A program made the translations under genes and the position numbers. A model generated the notes under the pieces. It was not told where the DNA came from. It made no database searches and was given only the letters and a program-made list of their open reading frames with translations. From Spirochaetae bacterium HGW-Spirochaetae-3 (GTDB lineage: Bacteria; Spirochaetota; Spirochaetia; Treponematales; UBA12059), in assembly GCA_002839315.1 (NCBI GenBank), contig PGXV01000013.1, forward strand, positions 1 through 64,000: a DNA stretch of 64,000 bases, written 5' to 3'. This document shows positions 1 through 8,294 of this stretch, one piece after another. Each line of letters starts with the position of its first letter. The stretch's first letter is position 1.

Positions 1-97
1 CGACCCTGCCGAGCTCCACCGGGCTCACGCCGGACAGCGCGCCGTTGAAGCTACCTACCGCCGTCCTGGCGGCTCCCGCTATATATACGTCTTTCAT
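1..97 (-). CDS. atoB: acetyl-CoA acetyltransferase (thiolase), N-terminal fragment
   Basis: Only the first 32 codons lie in the window; the gene runs off the left edge on the minus strand. The translation begins MKDVYIAGAARTAVGSFNG, the usual start of type II thiolases, which condense or cleave acetoacetyl-CoA. An AAAGGAA ribosome-binding site lies just before the ATG at 97. It is the last visible gene of a probable atoE-atoD-atoA-atoB operon and would take the acetoacetyl-CoA made by the CoA-transferase to two acetyl-CoA. The active-site cysteine lies outside the window. Confidence 0.85.
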   Translation of the reverse strand, partial: MKDVYIAGAARTAVGSFNGALSGVSPVELGRV

Positions 98-125
98 CTA
101 TCCGTTCCTTTCACGCCATCGGCGA

Positions 126-791
126 TCAGCCGAGGTCGACTTCCCTGCAATCCTTGTCGACGACGATATCGGCGTCGGTCTTCTCGAGAATGTATTCTAC
201 GGTATACGGCTTGAAGTACTCCTTGAGCACGAACGCGCCGTTCTTCACCTCGAACAGGCCGATATCCGTTACGACGTAATCGACCTCGTGGGCGGCCGTC
301 AGCGGCAGCTTGCACTTACGGAGGAGCTTTGAGTTTCCCTTCGCGTCGAAGTGCTGGGTAGCCGCGAATACCTTCTTGGCGCCGACCGTCAGGTCCATGG
401 CGCCGCCCATGCCGGGAACCATCTTGCCCGGCACCTTGTAGTTGGCGAGGTTGCCTTCCTGGTCGACCTCAAGCACGCCGAGGACCGTCGCGTCGACGTG
501 CCCCCCGCGGATGATGGCGAAGCTCATCGCGGAGTCGAAGAAGCATCCGCCCGGCTGGATGGTCACGCAGCTACCGCCGGCGTTGACGAGCATCGGATCT
601 TCCTTGCCGGCCTCGGGAACGGGGCCGAGGCCCATGAAGCCGTTCTCCGACTGCAGTATCAGCTCGACGCCCTCGGGGACGTAGTTGCCTACGAGGGTGG
701 GAAGCCCAATGCCCAGGTTGACGACGTCGCCGTTCTTGAAGAACCGCGCGATGCGCTTGGCGATGTTTTCCTTGCTCGGTACGTATTCCAT
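126..791 (-). CDS. atoA: 3-oxoacid/acetoacetate CoA-transferase, subunit B
   Basis: The 221-residue protein is the beta subunit of a class I CoA-transferase, which moves CoA from an acyl-CoA donor to acetoacetate or another short-chain acid. The SENG motif with the catalytic glutamate is at about residue 49, after the glycine-rich LGIGLP segment, and a GGAMDL motif follows near residue 110. The length matches the family. A longer reading upstream is possible, but the ATG at 791 has a GAGGA ribosome-binding site and leaves an 11-base gap to the subunit A gene. Substrate range (acetoacetate, butyrate, other acids) cannot be told from sequence. Confidence 0.93.
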   Translation of the reverse strand: MEYVPSKENIAKRIARFFKNGDVVNLGIGLPTLVGNYVPEGVELILQSENGFMGLGPVPEAGKEDPMLVNAGGSCVTIQPGGCFFDSAMSFAIIRGGHVDATVLGVLEVDQEGNLANYKVPGKMVPGMGGAMDLTVGAKKVFAATQHFDAKGNSKLLRKCKLPLTAAHEVDYVVTDIGLFEVKNGAFVLKEYFKPYTVEYILEKTDADIVVDKDCREVDLG

Positions 792-802
792 GTCCTCTTC
801 CC

Positions 803-1480
803 CTACTTCTTCGCCTGTACGAGATGCGTTACGACGACCGACGGGGTCACGACGACCTCCGGGTCGAGCTGCCCTATCTCCACGATCTCGTCGGCCTCGA
901 CGATGACGGTCTTGCACGCCATCGCCATCAGCGGGTTGAAGTTGCGGCCGCTCTTGTCGTAGGTGCAGTTCCCCGCCTTGTCGGCCTTCTTCGCGCGTAT
1001 CAGCGCGACGTCGCCTGACAGGCCCGTCTCGAGGAGGTACCTCTTGCCGTCGAGGTCTATGACCTTCTTGCCTTCCTGGACCTCGGTACCGACGCCGGTC
1101 GGCGTCAGGACGCCGCCCAGGCCGGCGCCGGCGGCCCGGATGCGCTCGGCCAGCGTGCCCTGGGGGACCAGCAGCACCTCGGTCTCGCCCGCGTTCATCT
1201 GCCTCTGGATCTCGCCGTTGAGGCCGATGTGCGTCGCTATTACCTTCTTGAACTGCTTCTTGGCTACGAGCGGGGCGACGAAGGTCATTTCCCCGGTCTT
1301 CAGGTTGTGGACCGCGCAGTCGTTGCAGACGAGGGTCAGGTTCTTCGTACCCTTCTTCTCCAGCGCCGCGAGCAGCGCGGGCGGCGATCCGCAGCCCATG
1401 AAGCCGCCGAGCATGACGACGTCCCCCTCCTTTATGAGTCCTACGGCCTGTTCGGCCGTGACGATCGGTTTCGCTAGCAT
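803..1480 (-). CDS. atoD: 3-oxoacid/acetoacetate CoA-transferase, subunit A
   Basis: This 225-residue alpha subunit pairs with the next gene to form the class I CoA-transferase. The CoA-binding loop GGFMGCGSP is at residues 25-33. The ATG at 1480 has an AGGAG ribosome-binding site seven bases away. It sits between atoE and atoA on the minus strand; the 136-base gap to atoE holds a perfect stem-loop that may set the ratio of permease to enzyme. Context (AtoE permease, thiolase, AtoS/AtoC) points to growth on acetoacetate or short-chain fatty acids. Confidence 0.93.
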   Translation of the reverse strand: MLAKPIVTAEQAVGLIKEGDVVMLGGFMGCGSPPALLAALEKKGTKNLTLVCNDCAVHNLKTGEMTFVAPLVAKKQFKKVIATHIGLNGEIQRQMNAGETEVLLVPQGTLAERIRAAGAGLGGVLTPTGVGTEVQEGKKVIDLDGKRYLLETGLSGDVALIRAKKADKAGNCTYDKSGRNFNPLMAMACKTVIVEADEIVEIGQLDPEVVVTPSVVVTHLVQAKK

Positions 1481-1565
1481 GTCTTACTCCTATGTGTTCC
1501 GGGTCGCCCCCCGTCGAGACGGGAATAATGAGGCGCTCGGGATCTTCAGATGCCGGGAGGATCGC

Positions 1566-1595
1566 GCGCGATCCGGCCGCTCGGCCGGATCGCGC
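1566..1595 (-). repeat. perfect 13-bp stem-loop between atoE and atoD
   Basis: The arms GCGCGATCCGGCC and GGCCGGATCGCGC flank a four-base loop. No T-tract follows on the minus strand, so full termination is unlikely. Partial termination or an RNA-stabilising or processing stem inside the ato operon is more plausible. Confidence 0.6.
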
Positions 1596-1616
1596 CTATT
1601 CAGGCGGCTAGAGGTT

Positions 1617-2951
1617 CTAGAGGAAAAGCAGTCCGAGAGACGTGATGAGGCCCGCCCACAAGAGGATCACCGTGGTATAGCCCATGATATCCTTGATGTT
1701 GAGCTTGGCGACGGCGAGGAGCGGCAGCGCCCAGAACGGCTGGAGCATGTTGGTCCATGCGTCGCCCCATGCGATGGCCGAGGCGGTCTGCGCGTAGGAG
1801 ACGCCGAGGGCCTTGGCGGCCGGCATCATGATCGGGCCCTGGACGGCCCACTGGCCGCCGCCGGATGGCACGAACATGTTGACGATACCGGCGGACAGGT
1901 ACGTGAAGAAGGGGAAAGTCTCCGGCGTCGAGATCGCGACGAACCAGGTGGAGAAGGTCGCGGCGAGGCCGGACTTGACCATCATACCCATGATGCCCGC
2001 GTAGAACGGGAACTGCAGCACGATGCCGCCCGCGGTGCCGACCGACTTCGTTATGGCGCGGACGTACGCGATCGGGGTCTTGTGGAAGATCAGGCCGAGG
2101 GCCAGGAAGATGAAGATGACGATGTTAAGGCCGAGCGAGCCGCCCTTGACGAAGTAGAGCACGGAGTAGATGACGCCGACCACGCCGATAACCAGGGCGA
2201 GGACGATGGAATTCTCCTGCCTCTCGGCCGGCGTCATGTCCTTGCGGGCCTTGACGACGATTTCATCGTCATCCTCGACGAAGATGGCGGGATCGACTTC
2301 CATGATCTCTTCCTTCTTCTTCGGGTGCATCAGGTAGTTGATGACCGGGATGCTGATGAGAAGGACGAGCGCGATGATCAGGGTCTGGGACGAGAACAGG
2401 GTCTCGCTGGTCGGGACGATGACGCCCTCGCCGAACTTCTCCATCACCGGGTTCTTGCCCGCGACGGTAAGCTGGATCGAGCCGGACAGTCCGGAGTGCC
2501 AGATGATGAAGCCGGAGTAGGCGCTCGCTACGAGCAGCGGATAATGGATGCCGCCCTTGCTGTTCTTGGCTATCTCCTTCGCGAGGATAGCGCTGACGAT
2601 GAGCCCGAAGCCCCAGTTCAGGTAGTTGGCCACGAGAGCGACGACCGTGATCGTCATGATCGCCTTGATCGGGGTGTTGGCGAATTTGGCTATGGCGACC
2701 ATAGTCCGATGCACCGGCTTAGAGAGGGCCAGCGCGCTGCCGAAGACAAGCACGAGCACCATCTGCATCGAGAACCCGAGCAGGTCCCACATGCCGCCGC
2801 CCCAGTACGTCGTCATTTCCATGAACGACGAGCCCTGGATGAGCATGCCCAATCCGAATACGATCACCGTCAGGATGATGGCGAACACGAACGCGTCCGG
2901 AATCCATCGCTTGGCGACCTTAGTGAAGAAATTTCCTAGAGCTCTGACCAT
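1617..2951 (-). CDS. atoE: short-chain fatty acid transporter, AtoE family
   Basis: This 444-residue integral membrane protein has about ten to twelve hydrophobic segments and family-typical stretches (KRWIPDAFVFA near the N-terminus, YWGGGMWDLL, HSGLSGSIQLTVAG, VPSGGGQWAVQGP). AtoE proteins import short-chain fatty acids such as acetoacetate and butyrate across the inner membrane. A GAGGAGG ribosome-binding site precedes the ATG at 2951. It is the first gene of the operon and has a sigma-54 promoter 35-50 bases upstream, so it should be switched on by the AtoC homologue encoded next door. Confidence 0.93.
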   Translation of the reverse strand: MVRALGNFFTKVAKRWIPDAFVFAIILTVIVFGLGMLIQGSSFMEMTTYWGGGMWDLLGFSMQMVLVLVFGSALALSKPVHRTMVAIAKFANTPIKAIMTITVVALVANYLNWGFGLIVSAILAKEIAKNSKGGIHYPLLVASAYSGFIIWHSGLSGSIQLTVAGKNPVMEKFGEGVIVPTSETLFSSQTLIIALVLLISIPVINYLMHPKKKEEIMEVDPAIFVEDDDEIVVKARKDMTPAERQENSIVLALVIGVVGVIYSVLYFVKGGSLGLNIVIFIFLALGLIFHKTPIAYVRAITKSVGTAGGIVLQFPFYAGIMGMMVKSGLAATFSTWFVAISTPETFPFFTYLSAGIVNMFVPSGGGQWAVQGPIMMPAAKALGVSYAQTASAIAWGDAWTNMLQPFWALPLLAVAKLNIKDIMGYTTVILLWAGLITSLGLLFL

Positions 2952-2985
2952 TGCGGCCTCCTCTTTCTGTAGTACCCGTTATACT

Positions 2986-3001
2986 AGCAAGAACCGAGCC
3001 A
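2986..3001 (-). promoter_or_regulatory. sigma-54 (-24/-12) promoter of the ato operon
   Basis: On the minus strand this reads TGGCTCGGTTCTTGCT. It has GG and GC separated by ten bases and differs from the TGGCAC-N5-TTGCT consensus at one informative position. The start of transcription would be near 2975, leaving a roughly 24-base leader with a ribosome-binding site before atoE. The neighbouring atoC gene encodes the matching type of activator and rpoN is also in this window. Confidence 0.8.
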
Positions 3002-3050
3002 AACGTTATAAAAATACAGAAACCCGCGGCGCGGGATTCTCGGGAAGAGG

Positions 3051-3062
3051 AATAGCGCTATT
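3051..3062. promoter_or_regulatory. candidate upstream activator site (12-bp palindrome)
   Basis: AATAGCGCTATT is a perfect palindrome centred about 80 bases upstream of the predicted ato start site, a usual distance for an enhancer bound by an NtrC-type activator. Binding by the AtoC homologue is inference; a short palindrome alone is weak evidence. Confidence 0.35.
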
Positions 3063-3193
3063 TTTCCGTCGGCTTACTATTACTTCGTAACGAATTACGG
3101 AACGTCGCCCGTCAGCCGGGTACGTTGGTCCTATGTTCGAGGCGGGACGATTCGTAGCGTCGTGAGGCGAACGGATAGCCGTCGGCGCAAGAA

Positions 3194-3233
3194 TCGGCAG
3201 GAACCGCGCAATTCCTTGCGCGGTTCCTGCCGA
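3194..3233 (-). terminator. stem-loop after atoC
   Basis: An 18-bp perfect stem with a TTCC loop begins three bases after the atoC stop codon. Only a short T-rich stretch (TTCTT) follows on the minus strand. It probably ends the atoSC transcript and insulates the ato promoter. Confidence 0.65.
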
Positions 3234-3236
3234 GCG

Positions 3237-4574
3237 TCAATGGATGCCGTATTTTTCCAGCTTGTACTGCAGATTCCTGATGGAGACGCCGAGGTCCTTC
3301 GCGGTGGCCGTCCGGTTGCCCTTGAAGTAGGCGAGGCGCCTTACGATGACGTCGTGCTCGAAATCCTCCATCAGGTCCTTGAGCTCCAGTTTCAGGGTCG
3401 CCTGGTCCTGCTCCTCGAGTATCAGGGAGTCGGGCTCTATGGAATCGCCCTCGGCGTAGATGAACGCGCGCTCCAGCGCGTTCTTGAGCTCGCGCACGTT
3501 CCCCGGCCAGGCATAGGCCCGGACAAGGGCCATGGCGGCGTCGGATATACGCAGGGACGGAGTATTATATTTCCTGCGCAGGAGATCGAGCAGGTAATCG
3601 CAGACGAGCGATACATCGTCGCCGCGGTCGCGGAGCGGCGGCACGGTGAAATGTATCACGTTTAGCCTATAGAACAGGTCCTTCCTGAATCGTCCGGCCG
3701 CGATCTCTTCCTGCAGGTTCTTGTTCGTCAGCGCTATGATCCTCGTCTCTACCGCGACGGGGCTGACGCCGCCGACGCGGTAGAACGTCCGCTCCTGCAG
3801 GAAATCCAGGAGCTTGGCCTGTACCTCGTACGGGATCTCGGTTATCTCGTCCAGTAGCAGCGTGCCGCCGTTCGCCAGCTCTACGCGGCCCTTCTTCTGC
3901 GCGCTGGCGCCGGTGTAGCTCCCTTTCTCGTGGCCGAAAAGCTCCGACTCGAACAGCGTCGGCTGGATGCTCGAGCAGTTGGCGTATACGAGCGGGGCCT
4001 GCGCCCCCGACAGGCTGAAATGTATCTGCTTGGCGAGCACGTTCTTGCCCGTACCGGTCTCTCCGGTTATGAGGATGGGCACGTCGGCGAAGGCCAGCTT
4101 GGGGATCAGCGCCTTTATGCTCAGGATCGCCGGGCATTCGCCGATGAAGTCCTCGAAGTAGATACGGTTCTTGTTGAGGTTCCAGAGTACCGTATTCTCC
4201 TTGCTGACGGAGACGAAGTCGATGGCGCGCTTGACCGACATAAGGATGGTGTCGACGTCGAAGGGCTTGGTTATGAAATCGTAGGCGCCGGCCTTCATCG
4301 ACAGTACGGCGTTGTCGACCGTGCCGAGCGCGGTGATGATGACGACCGCGAGCATGGGATTGACGGCCTTGAGCCTCGGTAGGAGGTCGGCGCCGTTGCA
4401 ATCGGGTAGCATCAGGTCGAGGATGCACAGGTCTGGCTTGTCCCTGGCTACGGACGCCAGGGCGGCCGCCCCGGTATCGGCCTCCACGACCGAAAAGCCC
4501 TCGAGCGACAGCAGGTCCTTGAGGAAGGTCCTGACGTTGGCCTCGTCATCGCATATCAGAATCTTCTTTAACAT
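3237..4574 (-). CDS. atoC: sigma-54-dependent response regulator AtoC
   Basis: This 445-residue NtrC-class regulator has a receiver with phospho-acceptor Asp53, an AAA+ domain with Walker A GETGTGK (171-177), the sigma-54-contact loop as GSYTGA (218-223) and Walker B LLLDE (239-243), and a Fis-type helix-turn-helix at the end (NRTATAKDLGVSIRNLQYKL). Its start overlaps the end of the kinase gene by seven bases, so the two are translationally coupled. The loop keeps the functional glycine, so it should activate sigma-54 holoenzyme. The ato operon promoter lies just beyond its 3' end. Confidence 0.92.
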   Translation of the reverse strand: MLKKILICDDEANVRTFLKDLLSLEGFSVVEADTGAAALASVARDKPDLCILDLMLPDCNGADLLPRLKAVNPMLAVVIITALGTVDNAVLSMKAGAYDFITKPFDVDTILMSVKRAIDFVSVSKENTVLWNLNKNRIYFEDFIGECPAILSIKALIPKLAFADVPILITGETGTGKNVLAKQIHFSLSGAQAPLVYANCSSIQPTLFESELFGHEKGSYTGASAQKKGRVELANGGTLLLDEITEIPYEVQAKLLDFLQERTFYRVGGVSPVAVETRIIALTNKNLQEEIAAGRFRKDLFYRLNVIHFTVPPLRDRGDDVSLVCDYLLDLLRRKYNTPSLRISDAAMALVRAYAWPGNVRELKNALERAFIYAEGDSIEPDSLILEEQDQATLKLELKDLMEDFEHDVIVRRLAYFKGNRTATAKDLGVSIRNLQYKLEKYGIH

Positions 4575-6388
4575 GCTCCGTCTCCCTCCGGCTTGGATTC
4601 CTTCGGCAGGAAGATGCTTACCTTGGTGTACACGCCTTCCGTCGAATCTATGAACAGGCTACCGCCGTGGGCCTCCACGATCTTCCTCGAGGTGGCGATG
4701 CCGAAGCCGTTGCCCGTCGCCTTCGTCGAGAATAGCGGATTGCCTATCTTGGGCAGGACGTCCGCGGGGACGCCGACGCCCGAGTCCACGACCCGTACCG
4801 ATACCGCCGACCCCTCGCCGCGGACCAGCGCGACGACCCGGCCCCCGCCCTTGGCGGCCACGGCCTCGCAGGCGTTCTTCAGGACGTTATCGAGCACCTG
4901 GCCCAGCTTGAACGCGTCGACCTCGGCGAGGCAGTCGTCGCCGGGATCGGCGAACACCGCCGGCCGCACGCCGTACGGGCTCCAGTCGTTACGGATCACG
5001 GCGTCGCGGACCAGCTCCGCGACGTCGCACGGACGCGGTTCCAGGCGGCTCTTGCCGCCGTATACGAGCATCTCGTTGAGGAGACGGTTCACCCTGTTCA
5101 GCTCGTCGTTTATCAGCCCGATATACGTGGCGCGCTTCTCCTCGTCGATGCCGGCCCTGCCGAGGAGCTGCGTGAATCCCTTGACCGAGGTCATGGGATT
5201 CTTGACCTCGTGCACCACCGCGAGCGCCATCTCGCCCAGCATGGCCGCCCGCTCCTTCTCCTGGATCTGCCGTTCGTAGCCTCGTATCTTGGTGATGTCC
5301 CTGAAGACGAAGACGGCGCCCAGCCTGGAACCGGTCTCGTCGAGCATCGCGTTTCCGTAGACCTCCATGATGCGTTCCTCGAACTCGATCTCGACGCCGG
5401 ATACGGCCCCGTTGGCCCCGAGGCCCGTCTCTATGGCCTCGATGACGCCGACGATGCGAGGGTCGAACGTGTCGCGGTATCCGGTATCGATGAAGTCCTC
5501 GCCGAATTCGGGGAACATCTCGAAGAACGCCTTATTAGCCCGCGTAACGACGCCCGAGCACGATATCGCCAGCACGCCGTTCATCACGCCCTCGAGTATG
5601 TTCTTGTTATAGCACTTGACGAGGTTCGTGGTGTCTACGAGGTCGTTTATCGTATTGACGATGGTCGACAGCTCCCCCGAAACCTGGGGGATATGGTAGT
5701 TGGGCATATGGAACAGGACCTCTATGCCCTTCTTGATCGAAGTGATCTTGTCGAGCAGGCCCTTCATCGTGATCGTCAGGCTCACGTAGATAAGGAAGAA
5801 TATGAGGATCTGGATAAGGAAAACGCGCTCGATGATCGGCCCGAGCTGCTCGTCTATCATGTCGAGCGTCTCGTTGGACCAGATATAGCCTATGGTGGCG
5901 CCGTCCCGGTTGATAGGCCACATGCAGTTGAGGATGTCGCCCCTGACGAGCGAGCCGGTCTGGACCATCGGCTCGCCGGACGCCATGACCGCGTAGCCCT
6001 TGTGCCCCTCGAATATGGGATGACCTACCGTATACTGGAACTGCTCACTCGGTCCGTACGTGAGCACGGCGTCCAGTTCCCTGCCGTAGTACCCGACGCC
6101 GACGCCGGCGTTCCCCATGGCTACGAAATCGGTGACGGCCCTGAGCCTCGAATTGAGAACGGCGATCTTCGTCGCGCGATCGGCGCCGAGCGCGCCTTCC
6201 TCGGCGAGGATATCGTCGTAGGTCCCCTCCAGCGCGGAGTCTAGCTGCCTCGCCAACCCGAACAGCTTGTCGCGCTTCTCGACCAGTATGCTCTCGGTGA
6301 TCTCCTGCTTCAGGAAGAGCGACATGCCTATCATAGGCACGATGACGCTCAGGAACATAAGGATGAGGAGCCGGGTGGTCAATCGCAT
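4568..6388 (-). CDS. atoS: sensor histidine kinase AtoS
   Basis: This 606-residue kinase has a transmembrane segment near residues 8-25, a periplasmic sensor of about 150 residues, a second transmembrane segment near 190-208, a HAMP-like linker, a PAS domain (about 265-360), the phospho-acceptor His393 in VVHEVKNP, and an ATPase domain ending in NGFGIATSRKIVEAHGG. The sensor carries blocks I know from E. coli AtoS (GYYxRxLDAxxTYxPS, VRGDILNxMxPI, GYIW). I chose the ATG at 6388. An in-frame TTG at 6424 coincides with a consensus -35 box, so it is probably promoter. No ribosome-binding site is visible and the mRNA may be leaderless. Confidence 0.9.
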   Translation of the reverse strand: MRLTTRLLILMFLSVIVPMIGMSLFLKQEITESILVEKRDKLFGLARQLDSALEGTYDDILAEEGALGADRATKIAVLNSRLRAVTDFVAMGNAGVGVGYYGRELDAVLTYGPSEQFQYTVGHPIFEGHKGYAVMASGEPMVQTGSLVRGDILNCMWPINRDGATIGYIWSNETLDMIDEQLGPIIERVFLIQILIFFLIYVSLTITMKGLLDKITSIKKGIEVLFHMPNYHIPQVSGELSTIVNTINDLVDTTNLVKCYNKNILEGVMNGVLAISCSGVVTRANKAFFEMFPEFGEDFIDTGYRDTFDPRIVGVIEAIETGLGANGAVSGVEIEFEERIMEVYGNAMLDETGSRLGAVFVFRDITKIRGYERQIQEKERAAMLGEMALAVVHEVKNPMTSVKGFTQLLGRAGIDEEKRATYIGLINDELNRVNRLLNEMLVYGGKSRLEPRPCDVAELVRDAVIRNDWSPYGVRPAVFADPGDDCLAEVDAFKLGQVLDNVLKNACEAVAAKGGGRVVALVRGEGSAVSVRVVDSGVGVPADVLPKIGNPLFSTKATGNGFGIATSRKIVEAHGGSLFIDSTEGVYTKVSIFLPKESKPEGDGAC

Positions 6389-6394
6389 GCTTAA

Positions 6395-6424
6395 TAAAAA
6401 GGCCCAACGGCTCCCCGTTGTCAA
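6395..6424 (-). promoter_or_regulatory. atoS promoter, possibly leaderless
   Basis: A perfect TTGACA (6419-6424) is followed after 18 bases by TTTTTATT. The -10 match is poor but the position puts the start of transcription on or close to the ATG at 6388. A small stem-loop (CAACGG/CCGTTG) falls in the spacer. Confidence 0.45.
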
Positions 6425-6450
6425 TGGCGAGGAAGTATATTATCGGATTA

Positions 6451-6479
6451 TTGCATAGAAAAATGCTACTATATATACT
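6451..6479 (+). promoter_or_regulatory. sigma-70-type promoter of the protease operon
   Basis: TTGCAT and TATACT are separated by 17 bases. They lie 37 bases before the ATG at 6517, which has an AAGGA ribosome-binding site. Confidence 0.7.
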
Positions 6480-6516
6480 GGCTCGATTCGAAACCCATCA
6501 TTAGTAAGGATAATCG

Positions 6517-8280
6517 ATGAAAAGGCTTTCAACGGTACTCGCTCTCATCGCGTTCGGCCTCGTAACGGCCGGGGCGCAGATACGGCCGCTGGTCCCGATA
6601 GTCAGGCCGGTGCTACATGAAAAGACGAAGGTGTTCATCCTGGACCTGGCCGAATCGATGGCAAAGGACGGCTACGACGACGCTTCCGACTACCTGAAGG
6701 CCTGGGCCGAGGGCGGATTCGGATCCGGCTTCGTCATCGTCGAGAAGGACGGCCGGAACCTGGTCATAACCAACCGCCACGTCGTCGCGCAGGCGGAGAC
6801 GGCGACGCTCGAGTTCGAGGGCGGCGACGGTTCGACCGTCACCTACAAGGACTGCCCCGTCGTCGGCGTCTCCGAGACGCTCGATATAGCCATCATCGGC
6901 TTTCCCGAGGGCGTCAAGCCGTTCGCCAAGGGCCTGTCCATCGGCTCGAGGCTGCCCGAGGACGGCTCGGACGTGCTGAGCGCCGGATTCCCCGGGCTCC
7001 TCTCCAGGCCGTCATGGCAGTTCGGCAAGGGCAGCGTCACGAACAACAAGGCTCGCATACCCGAGCTAGCCGACCCCGCGGAAACCGTGCTCATACAGCA
7101 TTCCGCGCCTATCGACCCGGGAAGCTCCGGCGGCCCGCTCGTCGTCGCGAATCCCTCGGCCTACGGCGGCTACGAGGTGATAGGCATCAACACCTGGAAG
7201 GTCAACGGCAGGCAGGACACCAACTTCGCCATACCCGGCACCGCCATGCGCGCCTTCATCGACCAGGCGCTGAAGCCGTCGTCGGTATCCCCGAAGGAAG
7301 CGCTCGCGTCCAGGGTCGCGGCCTTCGTCGCGGCCGCGGCGGCTCCCGAGGACGCGTACAAGGGCCTCGATCGCTTCGTGTCCTACGACCTCGTGTCCCG
7401 CTCGGGCGAACGCTACCTCAAGAACGCCCTCGCGAGCGCCCCGACGAAGGTCCGCGACTCGATAGTCGAGAAATTCGTCGGCGTATCGCCGGTAGAGGGC
7501 CTCCGCCTCGCGATAGCGTACGGCATAGCCGAGGCGCTCAAGGCCGGACCGGCCTTACGCTTCGACGGAGCAGCCGCCGTCACCGAGGGAGACGGCTCCA
7601 GCGTCGTCGAGCTGGCCCGCGACGGCGGATCGCTGCAGACCCGCTGGATACGCGAGCACGGCTACTGGCGACTGGAGACCTTCCCCGAGCCCGAGGCAGC
7701 GTCCGCCGGCGATACCAAGGACAAGAAGGGCAAGGAGAAGAAGGCCGGGGAGAAGGGCGTCGAGCTCGTCAGCCCCTTCGACGCCGGGGTATCGCTCGGG
7801 GTCACCGCGGAGACAGGCTCGTACGGCTTCAAGATGGGCAGCCTCGGGCTTACCCTGCCGCTATTCGACGGCTCCTCGTTCCTCGCGTTCCGTAACGATA
7901 TATCCGTCGGCGCCCATTCCTATGAATCGACGGATATCTACGATCCCGGTGAGAAGACGACGCTCGTCATATCGTTCCTCGGCTCGCTGGTAGCCCAGTT
8001 GCCCGTACGCCTCGGGGACCTGTATATCGTGCCGTACGTCAAGCCGGGCGTCGGCTTCGTGATGACCACCAGCCTGGACATCGACCTGGGAGGCGCGACG
8101 ACCGCGCTCGCCGGCGGTCTCTACGTGACGCCGCCGGGCTGGGGCTGGTCGCTCGGCGCCGAGTACTCCAGGTGGAGCTGCACCAGCATGGACGCGCTCC
8201 TGGACTCGGGGTCCGGGGACACGGAGAAACAGACCATGAACGCCGTCACGGTCTACGCTACCATGAGCCTATTTTACTGA
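6517..8280 (+). CDS. exported trypsin-like serine protease with C-terminal barrel-like domain
   Basis: The 587-residue protein starts with a signal peptide ending near TAGAQ (residue 21). Residues about 65-250 form a chymotrypsin-fold protease of the HtrA/S1C type with the full triad: His88 in NRHVV, Asp123 in LDIAII and Ser204 in GSSGGPL. No PDZ domain is visible. A helical linker (260-400) ends in a lysine-rich stretch. The last 160 residues alternate polar and hydrophobic positions like a small outer-membrane barrel, and the protein ends in MSLFY with a terminal aromatic, as barrels do. This fusion is unusual; the barrel call is inference. It heads an operon with a lipoprotein and a secreted protein. 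Confidence 0.75.
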   Translation: MKRLSTVLALIAFGLVTAGAQIRPLVPIVRPVLHEKTKVFILDLAESMAKDGYDDASDYLKAWAEGGFGSGFVIVEKDGRNLVITNRHVVAQAETATLEFEGGDGSTVTYKDCPVVGVSETLDIAIIGFPEGVKPFAKGLSIGSRLPEDGSDVLSAGFPGLLSRPSWQFGKGSVTNNKARIPELADPAETVLIQHSAPIDPGSSGGPLVVANPSAYGGYEVIGINTWKVNGRQDTNFAIPGTAMRAFIDQALKPSSVSPKEALASRVAAFVAAAAAPEDAYKGLDRFVSYDLVSRSGERYLKNALASAPTKVRDSIVEKFVGVSPVEGLRLAIAYGIAEALKAGPALRFDGAAAVTEGDGSSVVELARDGGSLQTRWIREHGYWRLETFPEPEAASAGDTKDKKGKEKKAGEKGVELVSPFDAGVSLGVTAETGSYGFKMGSLGLTLPLFDGSSFLAFRNDISVGAHSYESTDIYDPGEKTTLVISFLGSLVAQLPVRLGDLYIVPYVKPGVGFVMTTSLDIDLGGATTALAGGLYVTPPGWGWSLGAEYSRWSCTSMDALLDSGSGDTEKQTMNAVTVYATMSLFY

Positions 8281-8294
8281 TGCGAGGAGATACG

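Noticed and set aside
963-2939. A 658-codon open frame on the plus strand
   Set aside because: It is the antisense of atoD and atoE, whose proteins are clearly recognisable. High GC makes long empty frames common; its translation is rich in Arg, Asp and His and matches nothing.
3077-3105. ATTACTTCGTAACGAATTACG as a second AtoC site
   Set aside because: Only 5-base arms are perfect; too weak to list as a feature.
6401-6424. Stem-loop CAACGG/CCGTTG followed by TTTTT as a terminator before atoS
   Set aside because: No gene lies upstream on that strand for it to terminate, and the same bases form the spacer and -35 of a plausible atoS promoter.
6389-6424. TTG at 6424 as the atoS start
   Set aside because: The TTG is part of a perfect TTGACA -35 box and the added residues are not family-like; ATG 6388 fits the membrane helix.
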